From Piscicola geometra (lineage: Eukaryota > Annelida > Clitellata > Hirudinida > Piscicolidae): 64,000 bases of DNA. The stretch covers positions 4,736,704 through 4,800,703 of the forward strand of contig OX030968.1 of NCBI GenBank assembly GCA_943735955.1, given 5' to 3'. Below are positions 47,445 to 58,689 of the stretch, piece by piece. Numbering within the stretch: the first letter of the stretch is position 1; each line of letters begins with the position of its first letter. A program made the position numbers and the translations under genes. The notes beneath the pieces were generated by a model. It searched no databases. It was not told the DNA's origin and was given only the letters and a program-made list of their open reading frames with translations.

Positions 47445-48030
47445 CTGTGGATGGAAGTTGTGGAGTTGTGATCAGTAGAGTGCTATTGGGAGTGAGTGGA
47501 AGGGAGATTGAGGGTTGATTGAACAATTTGAAAAGAGGTAACGAAAAATGTTTAAAAAGTTTTAAGTTAAGAAAATGTATTGAAACTAATTTAAATTTAA
47601 TGCTGGTTTAATCCTACCTTAACAAATAATTATAAAGTGAAATATTATAAACAAATAAGTGAACGTCTCTTTGACGTAAAAACAAAGAATACACACTTTT
47701 AGTTTTAATTTTTATTGAGGAACGGAAATTGAAAAATCTCATTAATAATTTTCTTGAAAGGGTCAGTCTTTCAATTTCTGTGAAGTATATATATTTTCCT
47801 ATTTTTTGTTTATTTGAAAATCTAACATTTATATTTATATTTTATTATCTGTTTAGTTTGGTAAAAAAACATTTCTATTTCATTTTAAATAAAATGAATT
47901 ATTACAAATACGCACACATATTCTTCGCGTCACACGCACACAAAGGCCCACAAATCTGAACAAAGGCTGGTCAATCAAACTACTCTCAAACATTGAGCAC
48001 TCTTGAATTTGATGAAAGAGCGCTATAGAA
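47445..48030. other. Upstream region of the intact Ly6 gene
   Basis: A/T-rich with no ORF of note. The 100 bp next to the exon is C/A-rich (ctccacaacttccatccaca on the minus strand) and resembles the same position before 4779 and 51184. The promoter and presumed 5' UTR exon were not identified. Confidence 0.4.
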
Positions 48031-48890
48031 ATTTATTTGATGGATTGATTGATTTTATGAACGGGGTAAGGTTCGTTCCTCCGTCGAGTCAACAAGGACC
48101 ACTTCAAGTCATTCGGAATGTGTTGTGACTGGCTCTCTGTGTGTGCGAGATGGCTGATGATGCCGATCCTGGCACGGAAAGTTCGGGAACATAAGGGACA
48201 AAGGATGAGTGGGATGTCTCCGGTAGGGTTGACAGCGTGGGATTTTTGGACTTGCCTCTTTTTTCTGCGGCGGTGATCCTGTTTGCCTCGCAGGCCACGG
48301 CACCTTTGTGAATTGAAGAGCGGCATGTGGAATGATTTGTTGCAGCTTGTTCCTAGGTTTCTACGTTGATGACAAACGCTTTTAGTGAGGCTTTAGACTG
48401 TCTTTAAAGCGTTTATTTTGCCGGCCTCTGAGACCGCTGGCTTTGCAAAAGTTCACCATGAAAGGCATTTGGACTATGTGCCCTGCCCAGCGAAGCTGAG
48501 ATTGCATTAGGAGGGTGAAAAAACTGGGAAGACCTGCTATGGACAGTACCACTGAGTATGGAATTTTGTGTGCCATTTTATGCCAAAGATTTTCCTGAGA
48601 CTTGTTGTGTGAAAGTGGTTCAATTTCCTATCATGGCGTTGATATACAGTCCACGTTTCACATGCATATAGCAGTGTGGGGAGCACCACAGCCCTGTATA
48701 CTTTCAGCTTTGTCTTGGTGGTGATGCCTCTTTTGTTCCAGACGTTTGGGCACAACCTGCCAAAGGTGGAACTGGTTCTAGCAATCTAGACATTCATGTC
48801 GTCATCGATAGTGACACTTTGGGATAATGTACTGCCTAGGTAGGTGAACCGGTCCACTGTGTTGAGTTTTTGTCCATTAACCGTATCAAT
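48030..48890 (-). pseudogene. LINE 3' end with C-terminal zinc finger (decayed)
   Basis: From 48890 the minus strand reads VDRFTYLGSTLSQSVTIDDD, GRLCPNVWNKRGITTKTKLK, VYRAVVLPTLLYACETWTVY; then after a frameshift LRWAGHIVQMP; then CPLCSRTFRARIGIISHLAH, a C2H2-like finger characteristic of the C-terminus of this LINE group (compare 58990). Same family as 24515-25860. The RT core is missing. Confidence 0.8.
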
Positions 48891-48916
48891 AATATAAATA
48901 AGCATAATATAAAAGT

Positions 48917-49113
48917 CAAGCTGTGATTAAGGGGTGAACGGGTAGCTGAGTCGGCAACGACTCTCGGCTTGACTAATAATGAAAGGTCCTAGGTTCAAGT
49001 GCAACCAATGCCCTACTAACCCAAAGGCGCAAATGAAAATATGCAGCCTAAGTGGCCTGGAAGCCCGTTCGGGTTATACGCCACGTTAATAATGCTCGTC
49101 ATTATTAATACAG
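48917..49113 (+). mobile_element. tRNA-derived SINE with 16 bp target duplication
   Basis: Perfect direct repeats agcataatataaaagt flank it (48901-48916 and 49114-49129). The 5' part has RNA polymerase III promoter boxes in tRNA-like positions: A box tagctgagtcgg (about 48942) and B box ggttcaagtgc (about 48993). A conserved-looking body (ggcctggaagcccgttcggg) and a short A/T-rich end follow. The tRNA-like part would not fold into a working tRNA, so a SINE is the better call. It is inserted among LINE relics. No second copy was noticed in the window. Confidence 0.85.
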
Positions 49114-49134
49114 AGCATAATATAAAAGTTTCAT

Positions 49135-49345
49135 GAATTTCTGAGAGGGGGGGTGGACTCCATTGGTCGAAATTCTATGGAATGACCCAGTACCAGGGAG
49201 ACCATAGAAAAGAGAGTTGCAATAATCAATCCTGGAGAGAACTAGAGAAGATACAAGAAGCTGCAAAGTAGGATCATCGAGAAAATTAAATAAGTTGCAA
49301 TCAACTCACCGGCCTTCGGAAGACAACCAATAAACTTAAATAAAA
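49135..49345 (-). pseudogene. LINE reverse transcriptase relic
   Basis: The minus strand reads LQLLVSSLVLSRIDYCNSLF then YGLPGTGS, the post-catalytic segment of Jockey/CR1-type LINEs. Too short for more. An aaataaaataaat tail follows at about 49335. Confidence 0.6.
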
Positions 49346-49735
49346 TAAATAAAATAAATGATGTCAAAAAGATCAAGTTTAAAAAAGATAAAATTTGATA
49401 TAATTACCTACACAACTACAGCCCTAATCCCTAACCTTAACCCTTATCCTAATCAGAGCATCTAAATATTTTAAAAAAGAATTTTTTTAGTTTTTTTAAA
49501 TATTTAACTTATCCCAATACTTCAAGCAATTATTTGTATGAACAAATAATTTCAAAAAAGTGTATTTAAGATTTGAACTTGGATTACCAGACTATAAATA
49601 GGAAGTGGCAACCGTTAGAAAGACGTTGCACAAGATGGAACGATTTTCAAACGTAGCCTCATAGCTCAATTGCATAACCAATGATAAAATACAATACAAC
49701 GACAAGTATCATCATCATCAATCATCAAGCGGGCG
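49346..49735. other. Intergenic, no gene seen
   Basis: AT-rich. aacccttatcc and ccctaaccttaaccc at 49425-49450 resemble degenerate telomere-like motifs but are too short to call. Confidence 0.35.
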
Positions 49736-50040
49736 CAGATAAGGGGCCAGGAGGCTTTTTTTCCGCGGCAAGACAAAATGACTCCAAACATCTTTGTTCA
49801 CAGCCCACGATTTAAGCTGGATGGCTTCAACCGTAGACTGCCCTGGCTTGATGTATGCCGAGATTTATTGTCTGTATGAGGTTCTTGGTCTGCCAGGACG
49901 CTTTTGTGTTTTTATCTTGGACCCGTAAAACAAATAGCGGTGCACAGGCTCATCCACGGGCATGCGAAGACAATGACCAGTGAATTGCATGCTCATGCCC
50001 CGGAGACTTGCTATGTTTCATCTCTTTAATTGTTTTTCGA
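49736..50040 (-). pseudogene. LINE C-terminal relic
   Basis: The minus strand reads RMPVDEPVHRYLFYGSKIKT then QKRPGRPRTSYRQ, the tail of an RTE/CR1-like reverse transcriptase ORF. It ends where the duplicated block begins. Confidence 0.65.
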
Positions 50041-51183
50041 GTTTCGTCCAGTGAGTAATGAATTTATTCATCTTAATGTTATTTTAAACAAACTTGGGAA
50101 AATTAGTTTTGCTTTGTCGAAGTTTCATTTCTAATTAACTGAAAATAAGTTAAATGTTTTGTGAAAATGATTTTTAAATTTGGTCTTCCCACTCATTCCC
50201 GGTCCAAAACTTGCTAGTCTTAACATTCCTTAGCATTTATTATTTGAACGTAAAAATTTGATTAAATAAACACGATTTAAATTTTCAAAACTTCTTTAAA
50301 GAATGATTTGAGATTGTTTTCATTGGTTTTAAGTAATTAAATTAAGTTTCTATGGCTTTTTATACGGTTTAAACCATTAGCAGATTTAGTTTTTAAGTTA
50401 AATGATCTTGGGTCTAAGTAGAGGTCTGCGCAGGAAGACTTTTATTCTTTTCTGAAGTTATTTTTTCATTTATAATGATCAATTCATCAAAGGGGGTTTT
50501 CAACATTCTCATTCCGAAAGTACAAAATCATTCATATATTTGGATATTTTACCAATTTTTATGTCATTTTTATTTTATAAAGACAACCATAGCTTTTTAA
50601 TATATTTCATTATATTTTTTCATGTTAGTATTTATTACAATGTCAAACATTTTTAACCCGTTTTTTTCGTTCTCAATTTGAATATTGGGTCCAATTCCAG
50701 TTCTATTTCTAATCTCGCCGTTTCCAGATTTAACTTTTCATTCCCATTCACGTCTTTATTTTTTATTACCGTTCTCTTGAAGGTTCTGCGGGTACCTGGT
50801 CCGACCTCCACGCTTATCAAACACACACAATAAAAAGTTATTTGAATTAAGGATAGAAAGATAGCAGGGACACTTCACTTTATAATAGTTTTTAAATTAT
50901 ATTAAAATATTTATTTAAAATAGAAATATTACTTATTGAAATATTTCAACTGCAAAACATCCAATTTCTTAAAAAAATATTGGAGGGGGGTGCCAAGGGA
51001 CTGAATATTGTTGGAGCTTGAGCCCTTGCAAGCTTCATGGAGTCGGCGCCTATTGTCATTTATAGAACTCAACCAACACTTTCAACCTAATCAGGAAGAT
51101 TCATCTCTCTTAAACTGGCCATCCACAACAAACCCTTTTATTGTAATCTAACCAGCTAAACTGTCTACAACTTCCATCCACAG

Positions 51184-51352
51184 ATGAACTCATCAAGAAC
51201 CCTTATGAGCACAGGCTTGGTGTTGCTAGCGATGTTCTGTGCGGCAGACGTCTTGATGTGTTACTCTAGGGACTGTGAGAGTACAAAAAACATCACTCCA
51301 ATATGTGCTGCACATTACAAGTCTTGCATGTTTTTTGTTGGTGAAATAAGTA
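51184..51352 (+). pseudogene. Orphan first exon of a Ly6/three-finger protein, copy 2
   Basis: Same design as 4779-4947: acceptor-like tccacag, ATG, 56 codons plus one base, donor A|GTGAGT. Its signal peptide matches the intact gene even better (TGLVLLAMFCAAD identical), while the mature part (LMCYSRDCES..., four cysteines) resembles copy 1 and not the intact gene. No exons 2-3 follow before the transposon cluster at 52 kb. Confidence 0.7.
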
Positions 51353-51547
51353 GTGAGTAGGTTTCGTTTGTTGTTTGTGTTTTTTAGTTTCTAATCGGCC
51401 GTTTTTTAACAACTTTTTCAACCTTTTTAGAAGATTTAATTTTCTAATATTTTGTTCACAAAACGGAAAAATCTGTCAAATGTTTATTCCACTCCATCGG
51501 ATTAAAATACGACTTTTTTTAAACGAATGAACGTATATATTTAATAA

Positions 51548-51567
51548 TCATCATCATCATTATTATT

Positions 51568-51641
<74 letters not shown>
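51548..51641. repeat. ATC trinucleotide microsatellite
   Basis: About 30 units, mostly pure; longer than its partner at 5155-5215. Confidence 0.95.
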
Positions 51642-52019
51642 CATCTTCATAAACACTTTATTCACATACTTACTTAACTTAAGTATCTTTATTATCCCAC
51701 CACATCGCAACCACCGCAGGATTTGAAGGATGTGTTAAGGAGTGAAGTTATGTTGAAAACGAAGAGTGTAAACCCATAAATGAAAACCGCTGTGTAGGCA
51801 CAGAATGCTACTGCCTGAGTAAGCAGTTGTGGTCGTTGTTGTTGCTGTTGATATTGTTGTTGTCGGGATTTTCTTGATTTTTATAGTTTTTTTATAGTAC
51901 TTGCTGTTTTTTACTATCAGCTGTTTAACTTCAACGTATTATGCTCCTGGGTCATTAATCGATGAATAATCGTCAAGTAGCCACATTTTGGGTCTTTAAA
52001 AACCAAAGGAAGGGTTTTT

Positions 52020-52660
52020 TATTCTTAGCACAATGTCTGAAATTGTGCTAAGGTCCGATTCCAAGATAGAGGAGCCTTTTCCTTCATAGCCCTTTCAATT
52101 TCTTCAACATAATATACTGTTAGTCTATATAAACTTAAAACAATACAATCTACAAGACACTCTCTCCAATCGTTCAACTCTTTGAGGACTCGATTGAATG
52201 ATTCTGAGACATTCATTGTACAAGATTGAAGATATTTACTTAACGTTATTAATATATATGGATAAGATTCATGAAATAGTTGTTGAACTCTTTGTCCCAC
52301 GTCGTTGAAATATTTAGAAATTTTTCTAAATAGTCCTGGTAAGAATTCTGTTTTAATACCATTCCCACATTGACTTTATAGAACTCTAACTCTTCCGAAG
52401 AGCCTGCTCCGTGGGACCTGAGCCACCTTTTCATATCTTGTATCGCGTGCTTTATGCACAGGAAAGAGGGTATTTTCGGAAAGTTATTTTTAAACCCATT
52501 ACGTATACTTGTTTCATAATCTGTTACAAAAATAAGATTAACTGCTTTTTCGAATTCTGGTATTTCTTCTTTCATCATTTGAAAATAATGAATTGGTTTT
52601 TTGTAATTTCCTTTCATGTATCATAAATGCCAACGGTAAAGAAGGCGATGATACCAATTT
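52020..52660 (-). pseudogene. MULE-B transposase, middle and C-terminal part
   Basis: 52617-52249 reads FVTDYETSIRNGFKNNFPKI and FLCIKHAIQDMKRWLRSHGA. In another frame, 52300-52025 reads CTMNVSESFNRVLKELNDWR, where the Glu of SESFN is the expected third catalytic acid, then CIVLSLYRLTVYYVEEIERA. This is the only copy in the window retaining the third acid. A frameshift near 52300 disables it. Confidence 0.75.
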
Positions 52661-52769
52661 GTTTGATCTAAGCGTCATAACTAAATCACGGAGTTTATAC
52701 CTGCATGGATCTTATGGACTGGAGCAGAGCGGGTGTCCATTAACATCTCAGCTGAGGGGCAGGACAGGT

Positions 52770-54475
52770 CTTCTACAATGTATCTCTCCATTTGTCGCTC
52801 CATCCTGCTCCCCCCATTGGAGAGCTTACTATGTGAGGCAATAAAATAAAATTGTTATTATAAGATATTAGAGCTTTGTGAACTGCATCCTTTTTCAGAG
52901 GCTGTCCAAATACGTCTTCTTTCATTGTGGTAATCCTTTCAGGATGCTTTTGAATTTCCGCAATCTTCTTTACAGCGTGCTGGAATGCTGGTGCCTCTAT
53001 TATGGAATTAACGGATTGATTCAATAAAAGAAAATGAGAGAAAAGTTATTCCAATCCTTACCATCGCGAGATTGGAGAGGTTGTGATAGTTCCCGTAAAC
53101 AAGGGTCATATAAGGCCCTGTGAGGATTTTCCCAACCAAACCAAGGGCCTGCAGTTGCACCATTGTCCTTGGTTCGTTGAGTCCCTCCCACAGGGCCTTG
53201 GTCACATCATTATTGGTGTAACTGCTGATACGAAAAAATGACAAATGGTTTAAAAAAAGTACAGTAAATTTATGTAATTATTAAACAAAGAATCTTAAAA
53301 TATACTTGATAAGGAATCCATGTAACAATTCTCTGTGCTGGAGGGCGACGCCTGCCATGTGGAAAAGGAGGTGCAGGCGGTTGCCGACGTAGCGTAGAAA
53401 GATCCCTGGAACGACTTTGTTTGCTGTCAGATATGCCCTGAACGCTCCTGGTTTACCTTTAAAGCTGTGTCTGAGAGTGAAAAAAATCTATAATTCTGGG
53501 ACATTTATAAATCAATATAAAAATCATTTTAATCATTGGAACTTAATAGATATATAAAGATAATTATAATCATCTGAGTTTTGATAAGTTGTACAGGAAA
53601 GAAACTGTTGTGCCATTCTCGTCTGTGAATCCTTGAATACCTGTGAATTGATCAAAAACGGCAAGCCTTTTTCTGAACTCACCAGCAATGTTTGAGGATG
53701 GGTGCTATGAGGGATCTGAATCTTCTGCTGGTGTGTGATGATGTGTGTTTTTTGTACTCCTCGCTGGCTTTGCGAATGATTACTTCTTTGTTATGTTTGT
53801 TGTGTGTGTGTAGATTCTGGAGTTATGTAGTGATGAGGGAGTTTTTGGATCGTATTTGGTGGGTCCTAATGTCTAGAAAGAATTGTCGTGTGAGGTTTTT
53901 TATAGTGTCATCGTTTTTGTGGTTGATTACTGATATTGAATCTGTGATTGTGGACAATCTCTCCTCGTAGGATAAGGGATTGTTCTGGGTGAAATTGTAT
54001 TTCTGTCTTATTGTTTTTATGAGAAGGTATATTGAGTAGGATTCAGCTGTGTCATTGGTGATTGTGTCTTCTGGTTTGTAGTTGGTGGGTTTAGGTGGTC
54101 TTGGGCTGTATGATTTTGATCTGGATTGGTTGAATGAGTTGCGTCTGTGTGATGTGTCTTGTGATGGTGTGTGTGTGTGTGAGTGATGGTGGGTGTGGTT
54201 GGGTGGTTAATGTAGCAGAGCTCATCTTTGGTTTGGTTGTGTATTATTGGTAGTTGGCTAGACAGGGGTATGCCTCGGTGTGTTTTGGTGGGTGTGTGGA
54301 GTGTGTGCTGGGTGAGGGGTCTGGTCTTGGAACAGCGTACGGGCTATTTTTAAGGCTGGTGAAGGATGTTGGTGAGTTGATCTGCTGCTTGATGGGGTCA
54401 GGTCAATCGACTCGAGGGTCGTCTCTTTGTCGACAGGTCCATTCTGGGAGTATGAAAAGAATAGTGCTCGTTCTT
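52770..54475 (-). pseudogene. hAT-like transposase remnant, copy iv
   Basis: Same block order as copy i: 53024-52773 (IIEAPAFQHAVKKIAEIQKH), 53244-53060 (TKALWEGLNEPRTMVQLQAL), 53480-53300 (GAFRAYLTANKVVPG), 53690-53580, and the His/Thr/Pro-rich 5' region to 54475. Part of the duplicate of 10.3-19.1 kb. Confidence 0.5.
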
Positions 54476-55020
54476 CCTTGCAAGGATTTATGGTCTGCGG
54501 ACTGCTGCTTTCCACACAGTGCCTCCCATCCAGGTACTGCGGAAGTAGTTCAGACACACTCGTTCATTTGAGTGACTTTATCTCATCGAAATCTTCGTAC
54601 GAGAATTATTCTTCAATTTTTTTTCCCATTTTTATGAATTGGAAATACTACAAATAAATGAAATTAATTTTTTAAAATTGATTTTTTTTCTTTTTTTTAC
54701 GCCACTTGAAATTTCAACATTGGAATGTACCATACAGGGAATTTACATTCTAATAAAAACGTGAGATAAAAGGGTTACATTTCAATATAATATGTTTTTT
54801 ATTCTCACACAATTAACATATAATATATATGAATGGAATTTATTTGTTTAAAATAAAAAATAATAAATTATCGATTTTTTTAGCAACATAAAAAGAAAAA
54901 AAGAAAAAAGTTTAATAAATGTATCAAAAATCTCTGAAATTAAATACGAATAGAAAACACTACAAATAAGTGTAATCAATTAAAAAAATATTACATTTAT
55001 TTTTTTTCCTATTTTTTACG

Positions 55021-55610
55021 CACTAACAATAACAAAACTAGCAATGATTCTTTGATGTTTATATTTGAATGGTTTCGGCTGCTGCTGCAATAATGTATGC
55101 TGCATTTCTGTCACGTAGTTTTGACAAACATGGACCTATTTCATTAAATCCTTGTATTATTATTTAATTACTTTCTTCCTAATTTTCTGCCACAACTTTT
55201 ATTCTCATATATTGCAATTTGTCGTATCATTATCAGTATCGTGATTTGGGATTTTTTGTGCTCCACATTAAAAGTATTGTATAAGACAAAAACTTTTCAT
55301 AAAGTTTTTTTTTAAAACATTTAAAACATCTTTTATTAAACTAATTAATATTTATATAATGGCAATATTTTTCAGATATATCACTTCTTTAGAGTAGAAG
55401 ATTGTTTTATCATCATTTTCATTTCAAATATTCAATAAAATAGACTTAATTCATTATCATCGTAGATTACTAACAAAATAATATGATAATCTTTTTCAGA
55501 TACAATACTTCTTCTGCATAGAAGATTCATGTTGACATAATCATAGAATTGCATTATAAACACCTTCAAAAAAATCTAACAAAAAGAATATATTAATTTT
55601 AATCAACTAA
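55021..55610. other. Non-coding interior of MULE A2
   Basis: Matches 13023-13610; no ORF. Confidence 0.4.
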
Positions 55611-56155
55611 ATTTTTATTTTAGTTAACTTATTATTTTAGTTAACTAATTATTTTAGTTAACTAATTATTTTAGTTAACTAATTATTTTAGTTAACTAAT
55701 TATTTTAGTTAACTAATTATTTTAGTTAACTAATTATTTTAGTTAACTAATTATTTTAGTTAACTAATTATTTTAGTTAACTAATTATTTTAGTTAACTA
55801 ATTATTTTAGTTAACTAATTATTTTAGTTAACTAATTATTTTAGTTAACTAATTATTTTAGTTAACTAATTATTTTACTTAACTAATTATTTTACTTAAC
55901 TAATTATTTTAGTTAACTAATTATTTTAGTTAACTAATTATTTTAGTTAACTAATTATTTTAGTTAACTAATTATTTTAGTTAACTAATTATTTTAGTTA
56001 ACTAATTATTTTAGTTAACTAATTATTTTAGTTAACTAATTATTTTAGTTAACTAATTATTTTAGTTAACTAATTATTTTAGTTAACTAATTATTTTAGT
56101 TAACTAATTATTTTAGTTAAGTAATTATTTTAGTTAACTGATGTTTATTTTAGTT
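55611..56155. repeat. Expanded 17 bp minisatellite (attattttagttaacta)
   Basis: About 30 units, against about a dozen in MULE A1. The two acttaac variant units that lie early in the A1 array lie in the middle here, so units were added on the left side. Confidence 0.9.
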
Positions 56156-56498
56156 AAATAATTATTGATATAATTAAGTATTTGTTTTAATTAATTATTT
56201 TTATTAACTTCTTTTTTATTTTAATAAACTCATTATTCAATTTTTTTTAATTTTTAATATATTGTTTATAGTTTAGGGAGTTAAAACCACGCAGATCTTT
56301 TGACCTCTATAATGGTTATAAAAAAATAATAATAAAAAATAAATAAATAAAATTAAAATTAAAAAACAACATATATATCTAATAATAATTATTATATTAA
56401 AAAAATTATTTATTTATGTTTATGTATATATTTTTCAATGAAGGACACGGTTTCATGTTTTTTTTAATAAAAGTATAAAAAAAAATTTAATAGCAAAA
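56156..56498. other. AT-rich interior of MULE A2
   Basis: Matches 13901-14239; no ORF. Confidence 0.35.
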
Positions 56499-56771
56499 TT
56501 AAAAGTGTGTATTTTTATGTGATTTAAGATTACTTGCATCCGTACATTTAAAGTTGCATAGGTTGCAACTATAGGGTTTCAACCCTGAGTGTATTCTGTG
56601 GTGCTTTGTGAAATTGGTGCGATTGTTAGTCACATAGTTGCACTCTTTGCAATGGTGACGTTTCTTTATTTCACTCTTACCCAAAATGTATCTTGATCTC
56701 AATTCCTGTAAAAAACGGTGTTTACTATACATCCCATAATTATCCTCATCAAATATACACACAAAATTCAT
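56499..56771 (-). CDS. Two-finger C2H2 ORF inside MULE A2
   Basis: Same 90-codon frame as 14240-14512, with all eight zinc ligands kept. Four substitutions: Leu/Ser in the N-terminal part, Ser/Asn and Gln/His in finger 1, Tyr/Phe in finger 2. It survives although the transposase beside it has lost nine exons. Confidence 0.6.
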   Translation of the reverse strand: MNFVCIFDEDNYGMYSKHRFLQELRSRYILGKSEIKKRHHCKECNYVTNNRTNFTKHHRIHSGLKPYSCNLCNFKCTDASNLKSHKNTHF

Positions 56772-57025
56772 AATAAATACAAATAATCTGGCTTATGAGC
56801 ATGTCAACGACCTGTTGTACCTATTTGGAATGAAATGGTGAATAGGATTAGCTTAATTTAATATTCAATAGATTTCTACTTGATACTTTTTAAATACCAA
56901 TGTTTAAAAATTAATTTTTAGTTATTAACAATTATTTTAAAGCTAATCAGTTCTTTATTTATTTTTTATCATAAAAATATAGCATAACCTGGTTTGTAGA
57001 CAGTTTTTGGAGATTGAAAATTAGG

Positions 57026-57690
57026 CCTAGCACAGCCTCAAGCACACATTCAATAAATGCCTCGAAGAAATTTGGCCCTCATTAAACATTTTCCAGGCGG
57101 TATATAACTTTTTCTGCCAGTCTATCGTCTTACGAATCTACCTTCTCATTAACTTATCGTCCAAAATGAGGCGGCACTGGTGCCTGAGACCATGTGCCTC
57201 GTTGAAAAGAAGGCCCACAAGACGGTAAAATGGCAGACTCCTATATCGGGCAGATTTGTTGAGTCGATTGTGCCATCCTTCGACATCATTGTTTGTGCGA
57301 ACCGATCGGCCAAATACCAACCAGTTGCGCACCTTCCACACAGAACCATCCATCCAGGTTCTGCGGAAATAATCCAGGAACGCTGTCAGTCTTTCACTGG
57401 AGTTCTTGGAAACAATTCTCTCAAAGGATGGCCGGATATCGATCTCCGGAATTAAGGGTAAAGAAATTACCTGCCGAATAATTTTGTAAATGGAACCATT
57501 TCTTGCGTAGGCTGTTCTAAGACCTAATTTCTTAACTTTCCTCCAAAGAGCTTGACTGTAGTGGAAGTAGCATTCTTTCGTGCCGGCTCCAGGGAAGACC
57601 GTCCTGTGGGCCTTCCACAAGGCCACTTCAAAGTCCACCACTGCTGTATCCATCTGAATGGCTGGTCCCAGCAGATCCCGCACCTTCTGT
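57026..57690 (-). pseudogene. MULE A2 transposase, last exon only, with premature stop
   Basis: Matches exon 10 of A1: second catalytic Asp (AVVDFEVALW), C-x2-H (CYFHYSQALW) and Glu (RTNNDVEGWH) are present. A CAG-to-TAG change near 57137 (after LMRR) ends the frame about 35 codons early, and all upstream exons are deleted. Confidence 0.85.
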
Positions 57691-58336
57691 AGTACCTATG
57701 TCATAAGAATATAGGCTTTTTTCCTTGTGCAAAACTGACTCCTCAACCTAACTCGCTCTTTTGCAAAACCGATGTAAGGATAAATTAATTAAATTTGCTT
57801 ATGCAATTTTAATCTCAAAACACAATAATTGAATATCAAATAGTGAAATAATCGTGGATTGCCGAAACCAATGCAATTAATTTAAAAGATGCTTTACCTA
57901 TATTATTCAGATGTCAATCAATTAATGTAGGAGGAGCTTAATTAAAAGATGCTTTAGCTAACTATATTTCAAATTGATATTTTTTATTTTATTTTAAACA
58001 AATAAGTTTTATTCATATATGTTATATGCTAATTGTGTGAAAAAAATACAAATTTTATTGAAATTCAACGATTTTATCTCATGTTTTTATTAAGTGGTAG
58101 AATCCAATGTTGAAATTTCAAAGTGCGTAAAAAAATTTAAAAAAATAAATTCAATGTTTTTTTATTGATTACACTTATTTGTAGTTTTTTCTATTCGTAT
58201 TTAATTTTTGACATTTTTGTCACATTTATTAAACTTTTTTCTTTTTTTCTTTTTATGTTGCTAAAAAAATCGAGAATTTATTATTATTTTTTTAAAACAA
58301 ATAAATTCCATTCATATATATTATATGCTACTAAGT

Positions 58337-58405
58337 AATATAATTTGTTTTTTATTTCACATAAGTAGCATTGCTACTTATGTGAAATAAAAAACAAATT
58401 ATATT
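58337..58405. repeat. Near-perfect 69 bp palindrome in MULE A2
   Basis: aatataatttgttttttatt...agtagca is followed at once by its complement tgctact...aacaaattatatt. A1 (about 18860-18900) has only one arm, so the second arm arose by local inverted duplication after the copies split. Confidence 0.9.
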
Positions 58406-58689
58406 GAAATTTAACTATTTTATCACGTTTTTATTAGAAGGTAAATTCCCTGTATGATACATTCCAATGTTGAAATTTCAAGTAGCGTAAAAAAATAGAA
58501 AAAAAATAAATTCAATTTTTTTACAACTATTTTCGTTTATTTGTAGTGTTTCCTATTCGTAAAAATAAAAATAATAAAAATTCTTGAGGTAAATTCCCCG
58601 TATGGTAGATTTCAAGTATGGTGGATTCCAACGCATACCATGTTGATTGGGTTAATTCTTGTTAGTGAATTGCGTCTGTATATCTATTG

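Larger units (their letters stand above)
50053..51975 (+). repeat. Segmental duplication, copy 2 (partner 3526-5272)
   Basis: Matches copy 1 in order and strand. 51645-51918 is extra here: it includes a GTT-rich stretch (51840-51870) and a sequence reading gaaaaccgctgtgtaggcac, without a supported gene. Confidence 0.85.
54600..58660 (-). mobile_element. MULE A2: internally deleted partner of MULE A1
   Basis: Left arm at 54640-55020 and right inverted units at about 57985-58560. Compared with A1, the segment 15460-17945 is missing, with the join at about 57720 between the last transposase exon and the nested inverted-repeat arm. It therefore lacks exons 1-9 and could move only if supplied with transposase. 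Confidence 0.75.

Noticed and set aside
48932..49005. Possible tRNA gene
   Set aside because: Pol III boxes are present, but there is no cloverleaf, and the unit has a long non-tRNA body and target duplications; a SINE fits better.
49425..49455. Telomere-like ccctaaccttaaccc
   Set aside because: Only two or three degenerate units.
51519..51710. Met-rich frame
   Set aside because: ATC/ATG microsatellite artefact.
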